Source: Alphaproteobacteria bacterium
GTDB taxonomy: Bacteria > Pseudomonadota > Alphaproteobacteria > Rhizobiales > Methyloligellaceae
Length of the DNA: 64,000 nt
Assembly: GCA_016869535.1 (NCBI GenBank)
Contig: VGDX01000006.1
Coordinates: forward strand, 81,142 to 145,141
Direction: 5' to 3'
How positions within the stretch are numbered: position 1 is the stretch's first letter; each line of letters opens with the position of its first letter. Position numbers and translations under genes: made by a program. This document shows, one piece after another, positions 46,406 to 58,419 of the stretch. Below the pieces are notes generated by a model that was not told the origin of the DNA, did no database searches, and was given only the letters and a program-made list of their open reading frames with translations.

Positions 46406-47820
46406 TCACTCTGGCGGGACGCGGCCGTAGATATCCTCATATCTGACGATATCGTCCTCGTCGAACGAGGTCCCTGTCTGCACTTCGATGACAAAGGCTG
46501 GAACCTTGCCTGGATTGGCTAGACGATGCTTCTCGCCGGCAGGGATATAGGCGCTATCGTTCTCGCCGAGCCGCTTCACCTCATCGCCCTTGGTCATTTC
46601 CAGCGTGCGCCGACCACGACCCAATGCTCCGAGCGGTACCGATGGCTCTGGAGTGAGAGCTTGCCACCCGGTTTCACCATGATGCATTTGACTTGATAGC
46701 GGTCGCCACGTTCGAGCATCTGATACCAGCCCCAGGGGCGATGGATGCGTGTGTGATCAAGGGCAAGACCGCAATTGGCCTTGATGCTCTCGACCGCCCG
46801 CTTGATGGATTCGGCTTGATCCTTGGAGGCGACCAGGACCGCATCCTCGGTCGCCACCACCACCATATTCTCCACCCCGATCAGCACGCAGGCGCGGTCA
46901 CTGAAAGTGAGGCTCCCGCGCGTATTTTGGAAGACGGTCTCACCTTCGCCACGCGCAACGTTGCCATCCTGGTCCTTCTCCATGACGTTCCACAGTGCTG
47001 ACCATGAGCCGACGTCACTCCAGCCCGCGTCGAGCGGCGCGCAGCGCAGATTTTGGGCCTTCTCGGCGACGGCATAGTCAAGCGAGATGGCAGTCGCCTT
47101 GGCATAGCTAGAATCAAGCGTCAGGAATGTAGGGTCCTCGCGCGCGCCGTCGAGCGACTTGCGACATGCCGCCAAGATCTCCGGGGCATGCGCTTGCAGG
47201 AGGTCGAGCATGATTGCGGCCTTGAACAGGAAAAGGCCAGCGTTCCAATAGAAATTGCCGCTATCGAGAAAGCCTTTCGCCGCCTCTTTCGAAGGCTTTT
47301 CCACGAAGCGGATGACTTTTCGGACCTCACTCGTGCCGGACTCGGTTTCGATGTAGCCATAGCCGGTGTGCGGGCCATCCGGCGGAACGCCGAAAACCAC
47401 GAGGGCGCCGGCTTCAGCTGCTGTCATGCCGCTCTCCACGGCGCTTACAAAAGCTGTGTCATCGGAGATCAGGTGATCGGCAGGCGCCAGCAGGATAAGC
47501 GCTTCAGGATCGTTCTTGGCCGCAATCAAGGCCGCGATACAGGCCGCCGGCGCTGTATTGCGGACTTCGGGCTCGACGACGATCGCTTTGGCCGGCGTGC
47601 CGATCTCCTCGAGTTGCTCGGCGACGAGGAAGCGATGACGATGATTGGTGAGGACGAACAGGTCGCCGAAAGGCCTGCCCGCAAGCCTGCGGCAGGTTTG
47701 CTGGAACAGCGTTTCAGACCCGGTCAGCCGGTGGAATTGCTTGGGAAAGTCCTCGCGCGATAGCGGCCATAGACGGGTGCCCGCGCCGCCGCACAAGATA
47801 AATGGCAAGACTTGGCGCAT
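46406..47820 (-). pseudogene. manC: Mannose-1-phosphate guanylyltransferase/mannose-6-phosphate isomerase with a frameshift
   Basis: The N-terminal nucleotidyltransferase is intact (LPFILCGGAGTRLWPLSR, FPKQF, FVEKPSKEAA, NAGLFLFKA). The C-terminal cupin isomerase begins (RPWGWYQMLERGDRYQVKCI, SLQSHRYRSEHWVVVG) and then stops at 46594. The rest of the cupin (MTKGDEV, AYIPAGEKHRLANPGKVPAF, VIEVQTGT, DDIVRYEDIYGR) continues in another frame to 46406. One missing base near 46608-46611 explains the break. It would make GDP-mannose for polysaccharide. It could be a real mutation or a sequence error; the upstream enzyme domain could function alone. Confidence 0.8.
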
Positions 47821-47844
47821 CACCTTCCATGGACAAGGTGGAGC

Positions 47845-48318
47845 CTATTTGAACTCGACCTTCACCACCTTGTAGGATTTACCGCCGCCGGGCGTCGACA
47901 CCTCGACGATGTCCTTCTTTCGCTTGCCGAGCAGCGCACGGGAGAGGGGAGAGGTGATCGAGATCTTGCCGCTCCGCACCTCGGCCTCGAGCTCGCCCAC
48001 GATTCGGTATTTCACCTTCTCGTCGGTGTCCTCATCGAGCAGAGTGACGGTCGCACCGAACATCACCTGGTCTCCCTTAAGCCTGGAGACGTCGATGATA
48101 TCCGCACGTGACAGCTTGTCTTCGAGGTCGGCGACGCGCGCCTCAGTAATACCCTGCTGCTCCTTGGCAGCATGGTATTCGGCGTTCTCCGAGAGGTCGC
48201 CGTGGGTCCGCGCGTCAGCGATCTGTTTGATGATCCGCGGCCGCTCGACGCTCTTGAGATGCTTGATCTCAGCCTCCAGCGCGGCATAGCCCTCCGCGGT
48301 CATCGGTACCTTCTCCAT
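47845..48318 (-). CDS. greA: Transcription elongation factor GreA
   Basis: This 157-aa protein has the N-terminal coiled-coil finger with the acidic tip ([21 protein letters not shown]) and the C-terminal FKBP-like domain ([31 protein letters not shown]). It promotes cleavage of backtracked RNA by RNA polymerase. The ATG at 48318 is chosen because AAGGAG lies upstream; the longer frame would include that site. The carB-greA order is common in alphaproteobacteria. Confidence 0.95.
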   Translation of the reverse strand: MEKVPMTAEGYAALEAEIKHLKSVERPRIIKQIADARTHGDLSENAEYHAAKEQQGITEARVADLEDKLSRADIIDVSRLKGDQVMFGATVTLLDEDTDEKVKYRIVGELEAEVRSGKISITSPLSRALLGKRKKDIVEVSTPGGGKSYKVVKVEFK

Positions 48319-48402
48319 GTCAGTCAAATCTCCTTCAGGCAACCTGACCAGTGTTCAGGAATAGCCCTGTCCAAGTCAAGAATCCGTTGATTTTGAGCGT
48401 TC

Positions 48403-51843
<3,441 letters not shown>

Positions 51844-51907
51844 GAAGAGAGTAACTGACCCTGGCTTATATAGGATGCTCGCCCTGCCGCAAGGCAGTGG
51901 ACGGCAC

Positions 51908-51939
51908 TTAAAAAGAGGCCCGGCTCGGGCCGGGCCTCT
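51908..51939 (-). terminator. Intrinsic terminator before carB
   Basis: On the minus strand an 11-bp stem AGAGGCCCGGC / GCCGGGCCTCT with a four-base loop is followed by a five-T run. It lies 31 bp after the stop of the gene at 51970 and so ends that transcript ahead of carB, which then needs its own promoter in the remaining 64 bp. Confidence 0.85.
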
Positions 51940-51969
51940 CGAATCGAAACACCAAAGCGCAGACCGGCT

Positions 51970-52416
51970 TTATTGCCAGACATTCGGCACCTCTGAATCG
52001 GCCTTGAGTTCCTTCGCGCTCTCGCAAAATTCGTCGGTCTCATCGTTGCCTTCGGCGAGCAGCAAGCCATAGGTCGTGCCGAACCGAATGAGCACCGCTG
52101 TTTTCCAGGTATCGGCGTCTTCGTCAGACATGCCCTCGGGCGCGGGCGAAGTCGCTTCGGCGACGCCGGCGGCGAACTTGTCAGAATCAAGGGTGTAGCC
52201 GTCGCATATTTTGGTCACCGCCGCCTGAAAGGCGAGGTTGTTCAAAAGCGCGAACTGCTTGTCGGTGAGGATCGGCTCCTGGTCACCGATGGCGTCCTGC
52301 CAGGCATCGTCGAGTCTTTCATCGTCATCATCTTCAGCCATGACAGGCACGGCAATGATGACGAGGCAGGCGGCGAGACAAAGAACCAATTTGCGGATAT
52401 GCGATTGAATGGACAT
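51970..52416 (-). CDS. Small exported protein of unknown function
   Basis: This 148-aa protein has a signal peptide (LVLCLAACLVIIAVPVMA) and an acidic, mostly helical mature region with two cysteines (KICDGY and EFCESAK). I do not recognise a named family; similar short exported proteins occur near car genes of rhizobia. The ATG at 52416 has GAGG six bases upstream. An ATG at 52428 overlaps the stop of the preceding gene (ATGA) and is an alternative that would add four residues and suggest coupling. Confidence 0.7.
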   Translation of the reverse strand: MSIQSHIRKLVLCLAACLVIIAVPVMAEDDDDERLDDAWQDAIGDQEPILTDKQFALLNNLAFQAAVTKICDGYTLDSDKFAAGVAEATSPAPEGMSDEDADTWKTAVLIRFGTTYGLLLAEGNDETDEFCESAKELKADSEVPNVWQ

Positions 52417-52424
52417 GGGCGCCC

Positions 52425-52748
52425 TCATCTTGCGTACACCTTGTGAGTCCAATTGGCATTGTAGGCGCCATCGTTGCTGTAGCAGGCATGCTGCGCCGGG
52501 TAACATCTGATGCCTGGCTTCGGCGAGAACGAGTCGCTCCATTTGTTCGGCTTGGGTCTCTCCTCGACATAGACCGTCGTGGGATGATTGGCGCTCGATA
52601 TCGCCGCACCGATGGCTGCCCCGGCGATCAGACCGCCGACCACGGCGCCGGTCTTGTTCTTGGAGATAGCCTCCGTTGTCACGCTGCCGGCGACGACTGC
52701 AAAGGCGAGCGTCGCGATGATTGAAAGTTTGATCCTGGTACTTACCAT
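52425..52748 (-). CDS. Small exported glycine-zipper protein
   Basis: This 107-aa protein has a signal peptide (IKLSIIATLAFAVVAGSVT) and a glycine-zipper segment (GAVVGGLIAGAAIGAAISS) that suggests membrane or surface association. Two cysteines near the end (IRCYPAQHACYSND) may form a disulfide. No named function is recognised. It follows carA by 23 bp on the same strand, and the next gene overlaps or abuts its stop. Confidence 0.68.
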   Translation of the reverse strand: MVSTRIKLSIIATLAFAVVAGSVTTEAISKNKTGAVVGGLIAGAAIGAAISSANHPTTVYVEERPKPNKWSDSFSPKPGIRCYPAQHACYSNDGAYNANWTHKVYAR

Positions 52749-52771
52749 CTGCCACTCCTTCTCTTATTGAG

Positions 52772-53962
52772 TCACTTTTTCTTTCGCTCGGCCATCATCT
52801 CGACGAAGCGCGTGAAGAGATAGTGGCTGTCTTGCGGACCCGGCGAAGCCTCCGGGTGATATTGCACCGAGAAGATCGGTTTGTCTTTTACCTTGAGCCC
52901 GCAATTCGAACCATCGAAGAGCGAAATATGGGTTTCCTCAACTGAGGGCGGCAGGCTGTCGCGGTCCACGGTAAAGCCATGATTCATGGAAGTGATCTCC
53001 ACCTTGTCGGTGGTGTAGTCCTTGACCGGATGGTTGGCGCCATGATGGCCCTGAAGCATCTTCGCCGTGGTGCCGCCAAGCGCCAGACCCAGCATCTGAT
53101 GGCCAAGGCAAATGCCAAACACCGGAAGCCCGGAGTCGACCAGCTTCCTGATCTCGGGCACGGCATAAATCCCGGTCGCGGCGGGATCGCCGGGACCATT
53201 GGAAAGAAACACGCCGTCCGGCTTGCGCTGCAAAATCTCTTCGGCGGTGGTCGTGGCCGGCACCACGGTGAGCCGGCAGCCGGCATTTGCCAGTTCCCGC
53301 AAGATGTTGCGCTTGAGCCCGTAATCGATGGCGACGACGTGAAATTGCGGCGCTTCCTGCCGGCCGAAGCCTTCACCCCACCGCCATTCCGTCTCGTCCC
53401 AGGAATAACTCTGACCCGAGGTCACGTCCTTGGCGAGATCGAGCCCGACCATCCCGGGCCAGGCAGAGGCTTGGCATTTCAAGGCATCTATATCGAATTT
53501 GCCGTCCGGCGCATGCGCGATCACCGCGTTCGGCATGCCTTGCTCGCGGATCAGGGTCGTGAGTGCGCGAGTATCGACGCCGGTAATGGCGATAATGCCA
53601 CGCGCCTTGAGCCAGGCATCGAAGCTCTGTGCCGCACGCCAATTCGACGGCGCAGTGATCTTTGCGCGCAGCACGCAACCGCGCACACCCGAGGCCGCCG
53701 CAAGGTTGGAGGTCTCGATATCCTCGGCATTGGTGCCGACATTGCCGATATGCGGAAAGGTGAAAGTGATGATCTGCCCGGCATAGGACGGATCGGTGAG
53801 GATTTCCTGATAGCCGGTCATCGCCGTGTTGAAGCAAAGCTCGCCGACCGCGATGCCGGCGGCGCCCGCGCCTTGGCCTTCGATGACCATGCCGTCGGCA
53901 AGAACGAGGAGAGCGGTCGGCGCTTCGTCGGTCCAAGCGGATAACGCGCGCGCACGTGTCAT
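52772..53962 (-). CDS. carA: Carbamoyl-phosphate synthase small subunit
   Basis: This 396-aa protein supplies ammonia from glutamine to CarB. The N-terminal domain ([34 protein letters not shown]) and the class I amidotransferase domain with nucleophile C285 ([11 protein letters not shown]) and H369/E371 ([10 protein letters not shown]) are complete. The ATG at 53962 is chosen because GGAGG lies five bases upstream; an ATG at 54007 lacks one. The 261-bp divergent gap to yqeY is AT-rich (an A/T block near 54115-54145) and probably holds both promoters. Confidence 0.95.
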   Translation of the reverse strand: MTRARALSAWTDEAPTALLVLADGMVIEGQGAGAAGIAVGELCFNTAMTGYQEILTDPSYAGQIITFTFPHIGNVGTNAEDIETSNLAAASGVRGCVLRAKITAPSNWRAAQSFDAWLKARGIIAITGVDTRALTTLIREQGMPNAVIAHAPDGKFDIDALKCQASAWPGMVGLDLAKDVTSGQSYSWDETEWRWGEGFGRQEAPQFHVVAIDYGLKRNILRELANAGCRLTVVPATTTAEEILQRKPDGVFLSNGPGDPAATGIYAVPEIRKLVDSGLPVFGICLGHQMLGLALGGTTAKMLQGHHGANHPVKDYTTDKVEITSMNHGFTVDRDSLPPSVEETHISLFDGSNCGLKVKDKPIFSVQYHPEASPGPQDSHYLFTRFVEMMAERKKK

Positions 53963-54223
53963 TGCGGCCTCCGTGGCCAAGGCTTCAGTCTCGGTGGTCA
54001 TGGACATGTGTTGCGACCAAGGGAATCTGGTCGGGCGATAAGTTGGGTACGAATCCTACGAGATCAACTGGCCCACTCATAAGACAGATGCATTATCGGG
54101 TCAATGCGGGGGCTTTTAAATTTTGTTGTGAAAACAAAAACTTAAGCAGCCAAAAGGCCTTGCTTGCCGCCGGTCCGTCGATTAATTTCAAAGTTTCTTC
54201 CGCTACAAACCCCGCCGACAATC

Positions 54224-54673
54224 ATGCGCGACACCATCACCGCCGCTTTGCATACTGCCACCAAAGCGCAGGACAAGCGTCGCGTCTCGACGCTGCGCAT
54301 GATGAGCGCCGCGATCAAGGACCGCGACATTGCCGCGCGCACAGCCGGCAAAACGGCAGCGACGGACGCGGATCTGCTCGATCTTCTCGCTAAGATGATC
54401 AAGCAGCGCGAGGAATCGCAGAAGATCTACGCGGATGCTGGCCGCGCCGAACTCGCCACGCAGGAGAGCGAGGAGATCGCCATCATCCGCGAGTTTCTGC
54501 CCAAGCAGCTGTCAAGCGCAGAGATGGAAAAGGCGATCGCAGACGCCATCGCCGAAGCAGGCGCCACCAGCGTCAAGGACATGGGCAAGGTAATGGCGGT
54601 GCTGAAGGCGCGTTATGCCGGGCAGATGGATTTCGGCAAAGTAAGCGCCGAGGTAAAGGCAAAGCTCGGTTAG
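54224..54673 (+). CDS. YqeY/GatB-tail domain protein
   Basis: This 149-aa protein has the YqeY family pattern (MRDTITAALHTATKAQDKRR, STLRMMSAAIKDRDIAAR, EEIAIIREFLPKQLS, KDMGKVMAVLKARYAGQMDFGKVSAEVK), the domain shared with the tail of the GatB amidotransferase subunit. It is thought to contact tRNA, but the free protein has no settled function. Its place between car genes and dnaG-rpoD is standard for alphaproteobacteria. The start at 54224 matches family N-termini. Confidence 0.9.
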   Translation: MRDTITAALHTATKAQDKRRVSTLRMMSAAIKDRDIAARTAGKTAATDADLLDLLAKMIKQREESQKIYADAGRAELATQESEEIAIIREFLPKQLSSAEMEKAIADAIAEAGATSVKDMGKVMAVLKARYAGQMDFGKVSAEVKAKLG

Positions 54674-54912
54674 TAAGCATATTTTACGACGCATGCCTCG
54701 ATCGTGCGCAAACGCATGCACAATATAAAAGCATTTTGAGCAAAACCGCGCGCAATTCGAAATCCAAATGAAGTGTTCGGACAAATGCTGCGGCGCGTGG
54801 CCACGCGGCCATCTGTCATCGCATTGCAGCATAAATTCGTCACGGCTGTGCAATATCGAATCGGGCAATCAGCGCGGGACGGTTCCGTGCTTCGAATCGA
54901 AAGGAGGCCATG

Positions 54913-55311
54913 ATGGTCCGGTTCTCAGTGTTGCAACGTGCGGCCGTCTGCTTGGTGGCTGCGCTCATTCTCGGCGCCGCATCTCTGCCGGCGCATGCCG
55001 ACAAGCCGCTGACCAATCTCGGTCCGGTTGGTCCAGGCGAGCCCATTCTTGTTACGGTCGGCGGTCAGCGCGTCATTGCCTTCTATGCACGGGAGCGCGG
55101 CGAATGCGCGGTGAGCGCGGTCGTGTGGAAGGACACGGGCGAAGATGCACGCTCGACACGCGTGCGGCTCAGTCTGAAGCCGGGGCAGACGCTTCAGCTC
55201 GATGGTTCGCAGCGCCAATCGATGAGTCTGGTTTGCGGTGCCGACGCCACAACGCTGGCCCTTGTTGCGCCAGCTGAACTGCTCGTTACCGGCATTTCAG
55301 GACGCAATTAG
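54913..55311 (+). CDS. Small exported protein of unknown function
   Basis: This 132-aa protein has a signal peptide (cleavage after PAHA) and a beta-rich mature part with two cysteines (GECAVSAVVW and LVCGADAT) that may form a disulfide. No family is recognised. A strong AAGGAGG site precedes two consecutive ATGs; 54913 is preferred on spacing, 54910 is possible. It stands between yqeY and a toxin-antitoxin pair and ends before a strong stem-loop. The 239 bases before it hold GC-rich palindromes but no gene. Confidence 0.68.
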   Translation: MVRFSVLQRAAVCLVAALILGAASLPAHADKPLTNLGPVGPGEPILVTVGGQRVIAFYARERGECAVSAVVWKDTGEDARSTRVRLSLKPGQTLQLDGSQRQSMSLVCGADATTLALVAPAELLVTGISGRN

Positions 55312-55358
55312 GCCTTCCCAGCTTTCATTGCCCGTCCAGGCAACCATAAGACGCCGCG

Positions 55359-55384
55359 CAACGCCCTCCCTCGGGAGGGCGTTG
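55359..55384. terminator. Strong stem-loop between convergent genes
   Basis: CAACGCCCTCCC and GGGAGGGCGTTG form a 12-bp perfect repeat with a two-base gap (the innermost pairs open as loop). It lies 47 bp after the exported-protein stop and 22 bp from the convergent brnA end. No T-run follows, so it may be a factor-assisted terminator or an end-protecting hairpin. Confidence 0.6.
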
Positions 55385-55406
55385 TCGCATCGAGGATTGT
55401 TAGTGG

Positions 55407-55715
55407 CTATTTCTGTTTGGCCCGTACCTGCTCCATGAAATGACGGAGCACGGCATTGATACGTGTCTGATAGCCGGCGCCGAGACTCTTGAAAAAGGCG
55501 AGCACGTCCTCATCGAGCCGGATCGAGATCGCCTCTTTCCGCTTGGGCATCACCAGCACGGCCTTCGACCAATCGAAATTCGTGGTATCGGAATCGGGGT
55601 CGCGCCTGATCCCTTCTTCGATCTCCTCCTCGGTCATCGCGCGGAGGCGGTCGAGATCAGTTCTGCCCCTTCTTCGATCGTTTATGGATCGCCTCGTAAT
55701 ACGCGTTTCGCTCAT
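55407..55715 (-). CDS. brnA: BrnA antitoxin
   Basis: This 102-aa protein has the BrnA layout: a basic N-terminus, RAMTEEEIEEGIRRDPDSD, a FDWSKA segment, and a ribbon-helix-helix C-terminus (AISIRLDEDVLAFFKSLGAGYQTRINAVLRHFM). It should bind and neutralise BrnT and repress the operon. The start at 55715 overlaps the end of the toxin gene by 59 bp; a later ATG at 55637 is possible but removes a conserved section. Confidence 0.88.
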   Translation of the reverse strand: MSETRITRRSINDRRRGRTDLDRLRAMTEEEIEEGIRRDPDSDTTNFDWSKAVLVMPKRKEAISIRLDEDVLAFFKSLGAGYQTRINAVLRHFMEQVRAKQK

Positions 55716-55995
55716 AATGTCTCGCTCGCCGCGCTGAGATAAGGCGGCATCGTTCGTCTCGTATTGTGAAGACGACGGTAATCTCTACGTCGTCCAACAG
55801 ACCCACTGCCGTCCAGCGGCTTTCCCCATAGCCATATGAAGGTGCGACAACGTGAGGATGCCGGAAAACTTCCTTCACATCCTCGAAATCGACTTCGTGG
55901 GTATTCCAATTGCCTTCACGTTTGTCTTCGTCCCACTCGAACTCGCAAAAAGCTGCCTCTTCGACCAGAACGAAATTTGGAGGAGGCTTTGCCAT
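55657..55995 (-). CDS. brnT: BrnT-family ribonuclease toxin
   Basis: This 112-aa protein has the BrnT core: CEFEWDEDKREGNWNTHEVDF, an EVF segment, then ESRWTAVGLLDDVEITVVFTIRDERCRLISARRA and a RHYERNAYYEAI tail. These include the EWDxxKxxxNxxKH-like start (with T-H in place of K-H) and the late R/R-E-R-x-x-Y motif of these RelE-like ribonucleases. It is upstream of the antitoxin, the usual order for brnTA. ATG at 55995 is used; an upstream TTG at 56016 is less likely. It interrupts the yqeY-dnaG neighbourhood. Confidence 0.87.
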   Translation of the reverse strand: MAKPPPNFVLVEEAAFCEFEWDEDKREGNWNTHEVDFEDVKEVFRHPHVVAPSYGYGESRWTAVGLLDDVEITVVFTIRDERCRLISARRARHYERNAYYEAIHKRSKKGQN

Positions 55996-56126
55996 TCCGG
56001 CATTCCGTATATACAAGCGTAGCTACAAAATAGCAAGTTCTCTATTTGTTCTTGTAGTGGATAGCGGTAATTAAGGCAATGCATTCACTAGCGTAACCGG
56101 CGCCATCCTGCGCCCACTGCCTTGTC

Positions 56127-58037
56127 ATGAAGTTCCCCGATTCGTTCTTGGATGAGATCCGGGCGCGGCTGCCGGTCTCTCAAGTGGTCTCGCGCCGCGT
56201 GCCCCTGAAGCGCGCCGGCCGCGAATGGAAGGGACTGTCGCCATTCAACAAGGAAAAGACGCCGTCCTTCACCGTCAATGACCAGAAGGGCTTCTATCAC
56301 GACTTCTCCTCCGGCAAGCACGGGGACATCTTCACCTTCCTCATGGAGATGGAGGGGCTTTCCTTCCCGGAGGCGGTTGAGCGGCTCGCGGGCGAAGCGG
56401 GCTTGCCGTTGCCCAAGCCCGATCCACAATTCGAGCGTGCCGCCAAGGAGCGGCTCGGTTTGCTCGATGCGCTCGAAGCCGCTGCCAAGCTATTCGAGGA
56501 ACAGCTCAGGACAGAGCACGGGCGGGAGGCGCTTTCTTATGCCGAGCATCGCGGCCTGTCCGCCGAAACGCTCAAAGAGTTTCGCATTGGCTATGCGCCG
56601 ATCGCCAAGGACGCGCTTAAAGGCGCGCTGCTCAAGAAGGGTTTCACCGAGACGCAGCTTTTGGAGGCGGGGCTGCTGATCAAGCCGGACGACGGTCGCA
56701 CATCCTACGACCGGTTCCGCAACCGGCTCACCATCCCCATTCTCGATCTCAAATCGTGTGTCGTCGCCTTCGGCGCCCGCGCCCTCGATCCGAACGCCGA
56801 GCCGAAATATCTGAATTCGCCCGAGACCAAGCTGTTCGACAAAGGCGCCACCGTGTTCAATTTAGCGCGCGCCCGGCAGGCCGCGTTCGACAAAGGCGAA
56901 CTGATCGTGGTCGAAGGTTATATGGATGTCATTGCCCTACATCAGGCTGGTTTCGTCAATGTGGTGGCGACGCTCGGCACCGCCTTCACCGAGCGCCAAA
57001 TGGAACGGTTATGGCAGCTAGCGCCCGAGCCCGTGGTTTGCTTCGACGGCGACAAGGCGGGCGAGGCGGCGGCGGCGCGGGCCATCGACCGCATGCTCCC
57101 GGCCTTGCGCGAAGGCCAATCCTTCCGCTTCGCTTTTCTGCCGCAAGGGTCCGATCCCGACGATCTCGTTCGCAGCGCGGGTTCTCGTGCCTTCGCCGAA
57201 GTCCTGGCTGCGGCGCGCCCCCTGATCGATGTCGTGTGGCAGAGGGAGCGATCCGCACAGGCCATCGATACGCCGGAACGTCGCGCCGCCTTTGAGGCGC
57301 GGATGGAGCATTTGCTCACCGAGATCGGCAATGCCCGGGTCAGAGACCATTATCGCCGCGAGATCAAGAAACGGCTGTTTGCGCTGTGGCGCGAGAAACC
57401 GGCACACGGCATAGCCGTGCCGCCGAACCGGGCCGCCAAGCCGTCGACGAGAAGCGGACCAACGCCGCTCCCTTCGGCCTACGGGTGTGCTACCGCCATT
57501 ACCCTTGCGCTGATCAATCATCCGTGGCTGCTCGATCATCATGCCGAGGAGGTGGCGCATCTCGAGATCAGAGACAAGCCTCTCGCCGCGCTGCTTGCCA
57601 CCGTCGCCACCACCATCCACGGCGACCACGACATCACGCGTGAGCGCCTGATCGAGCAGTTGCTGCAAGGTAACCATGCCAAGCAGCTCGACCGGCTCTT
57701 GCGGGAAAGTCCCTATAAGCGCATCGCTTTCCTCCAGCCCGAAACCCCGAGACCCGAGGTCGAGACACAATTCCAGGACCTGATCTACCGCTTCCGCGCG
57801 CTCCCCAATCTCTCCAAGGAGCTTCTTGACGGGGCCGATCACCTCGCCGAGCTGTCGGACGCGGAGTTCGAGCGTTTCGCCGCGCTCCAGCAGCAGGTTG
57901 CTAGCGTGGGTCTTAAGCACGCGACGGACGATGCAGGCGATCGCGAGGCTGCCAAGCGCTTTCAGGAGACGGTCGCAAGGCTCAAACAGGAACATATTTC
58001 GACCCAGCGCGGGCGGCGGCCTGACAGGCGCGGCTAG
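56127..58037 (+). CDS. dnaG: DNA primase DnaG lacking zinc-finger ligands
   Basis: This 636-aa primase has the N-terminal DNA-binding domain, a TOPRIM catalytic core (RFRNRLTIPI, FGARALD, LIVVEGYMDVIALHQAG, CFDGDKAGEAAAARA, LPQGSDPDDLV) and a C-terminal helicase-binding part. The zinc ribbon has lost its ligands: the usual C-P-F-H is S38-P-F-N41 and the C-x-x-C is D59-F-S-S62. I recall this from other Hyphomicrobiales primases, so it is probably a lineage trait and not a defect. The gene is full length and ends 382 bp before rpoD. Confidence 0.95.
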   Translation: MKFPDSFLDEIRARLPVSQVVSRRVPLKRAGREWKGLSPFNKEKTPSFTVNDQKGFYHDFSSGKHGDIFTFLMEMEGLSFPEAVERLAGEAGLPLPKPDPQFERAAKERLGLLDALEAAAKLFEEQLRTEHGREALSYAEHRGLSAETLKEFRIGYAPIAKDALKGALLKKGFTETQLLEAGLLIKPDDGRTSYDRFRNRLTIPILDLKSCVVAFGARALDPNAEPKYLNSPETKLFDKGATVFNLARARQAAFDKGELIVVEGYMDVIALHQAGFVNVVATLGTAFTERQMERLWQLAPEPVVCFDGDKAGEAAAARAIDRMLPALREGQSFRFAFLPQGSDPDDLVRSAGSRAFAEVLAAARPLIDVVWQRERSAQAIDTPERRAAFEARMEHLLTEIGNARVRDHYRREIKKRLFALWREKPAHGIAVPPNRAAKPSTRSGPTPLPSAYGCATAITLALINHPWLLDHHAEEVAHLEIRDKPLAALLATVATTIHGDHDITRERLIEQLLQGNHAKQLDRLLRESPYKRIAFLQPETPRPEVETQFQDLIYRFRALPNLSKELLDGADHLAELSDAEFERFAALQQQVASVGLKHATDDAGDREAAKRFQETVARLKQEHISTQRGRRPDRRG

Positions 58038-58419
58038 GGCAGAAAATCCCTATGCCGAAAGGGCTCGCGCCCTTGACAGGGGCAAAAGCCCTCGCCAAGT
58101 CATGCTCAAGACGATGGATCCCTTGTGGCCTTCGATTTGGCCGCTATTTAGGGGCCAAACCGAGCCGAACCATCGGCCATGGGAAGCGTCCTTAAGGTCT
58201 CGCCCGTCAGGGCTAAACTATTGGAGTGCAAGGTTTTTGGGCGAAAGTCTCCTGCCAGGAGCCTGTTCTGGCGGCGGGATTTCCGCCTGGATCATGCTTA
58301 ATTGACGTTTAACGGTGCGCCCGTTAATCGCTTCCGGAGCCCGCGAACGCATAAGCGAGTCGTCGCGTTCCCCCAGCAAGGCCAGCGCGCCATGTCCGGA
58401 CGCGCCTTGGAGTACATGA
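58038..58419 (+). other. Non-coding region between dnaG and rpoD
   Basis: This 382-bp stretch has no gene I can support. A short stem AAGGGC-TCGC-GCCCTT (58059-58074) follows dnaG but has no T-run. The remainder probably holds rpoD promoters; I cannot assign their -35 and -10 boxes with confidence. A weak purine-rich site precedes the rpoD ATG. Confidence 0.5.

Noticed and set aside
52417..52755. N-terminal extension of the gene at 51970 through the upstream gene
   Set aside because: The extension is an Arg/Gln-rich shadow of the glycine-zipper gene in another frame; the true product begins with a signal peptide at 52416 or 52428.
54030..54090. tRNA-like T-arm (GGTACGAATCC) in the carA-yqeY gap
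   Set aside because: No matching acceptor stem, anticodon arm or CCA end could be placed around it.
56127..58037. dnaG as a pseudogene because zinc ligands are missing
   Set aside because: The gene is full length with an intact TOPRIM core, and the same replacements are, as I recall, shared by related alphaproteobacteria.
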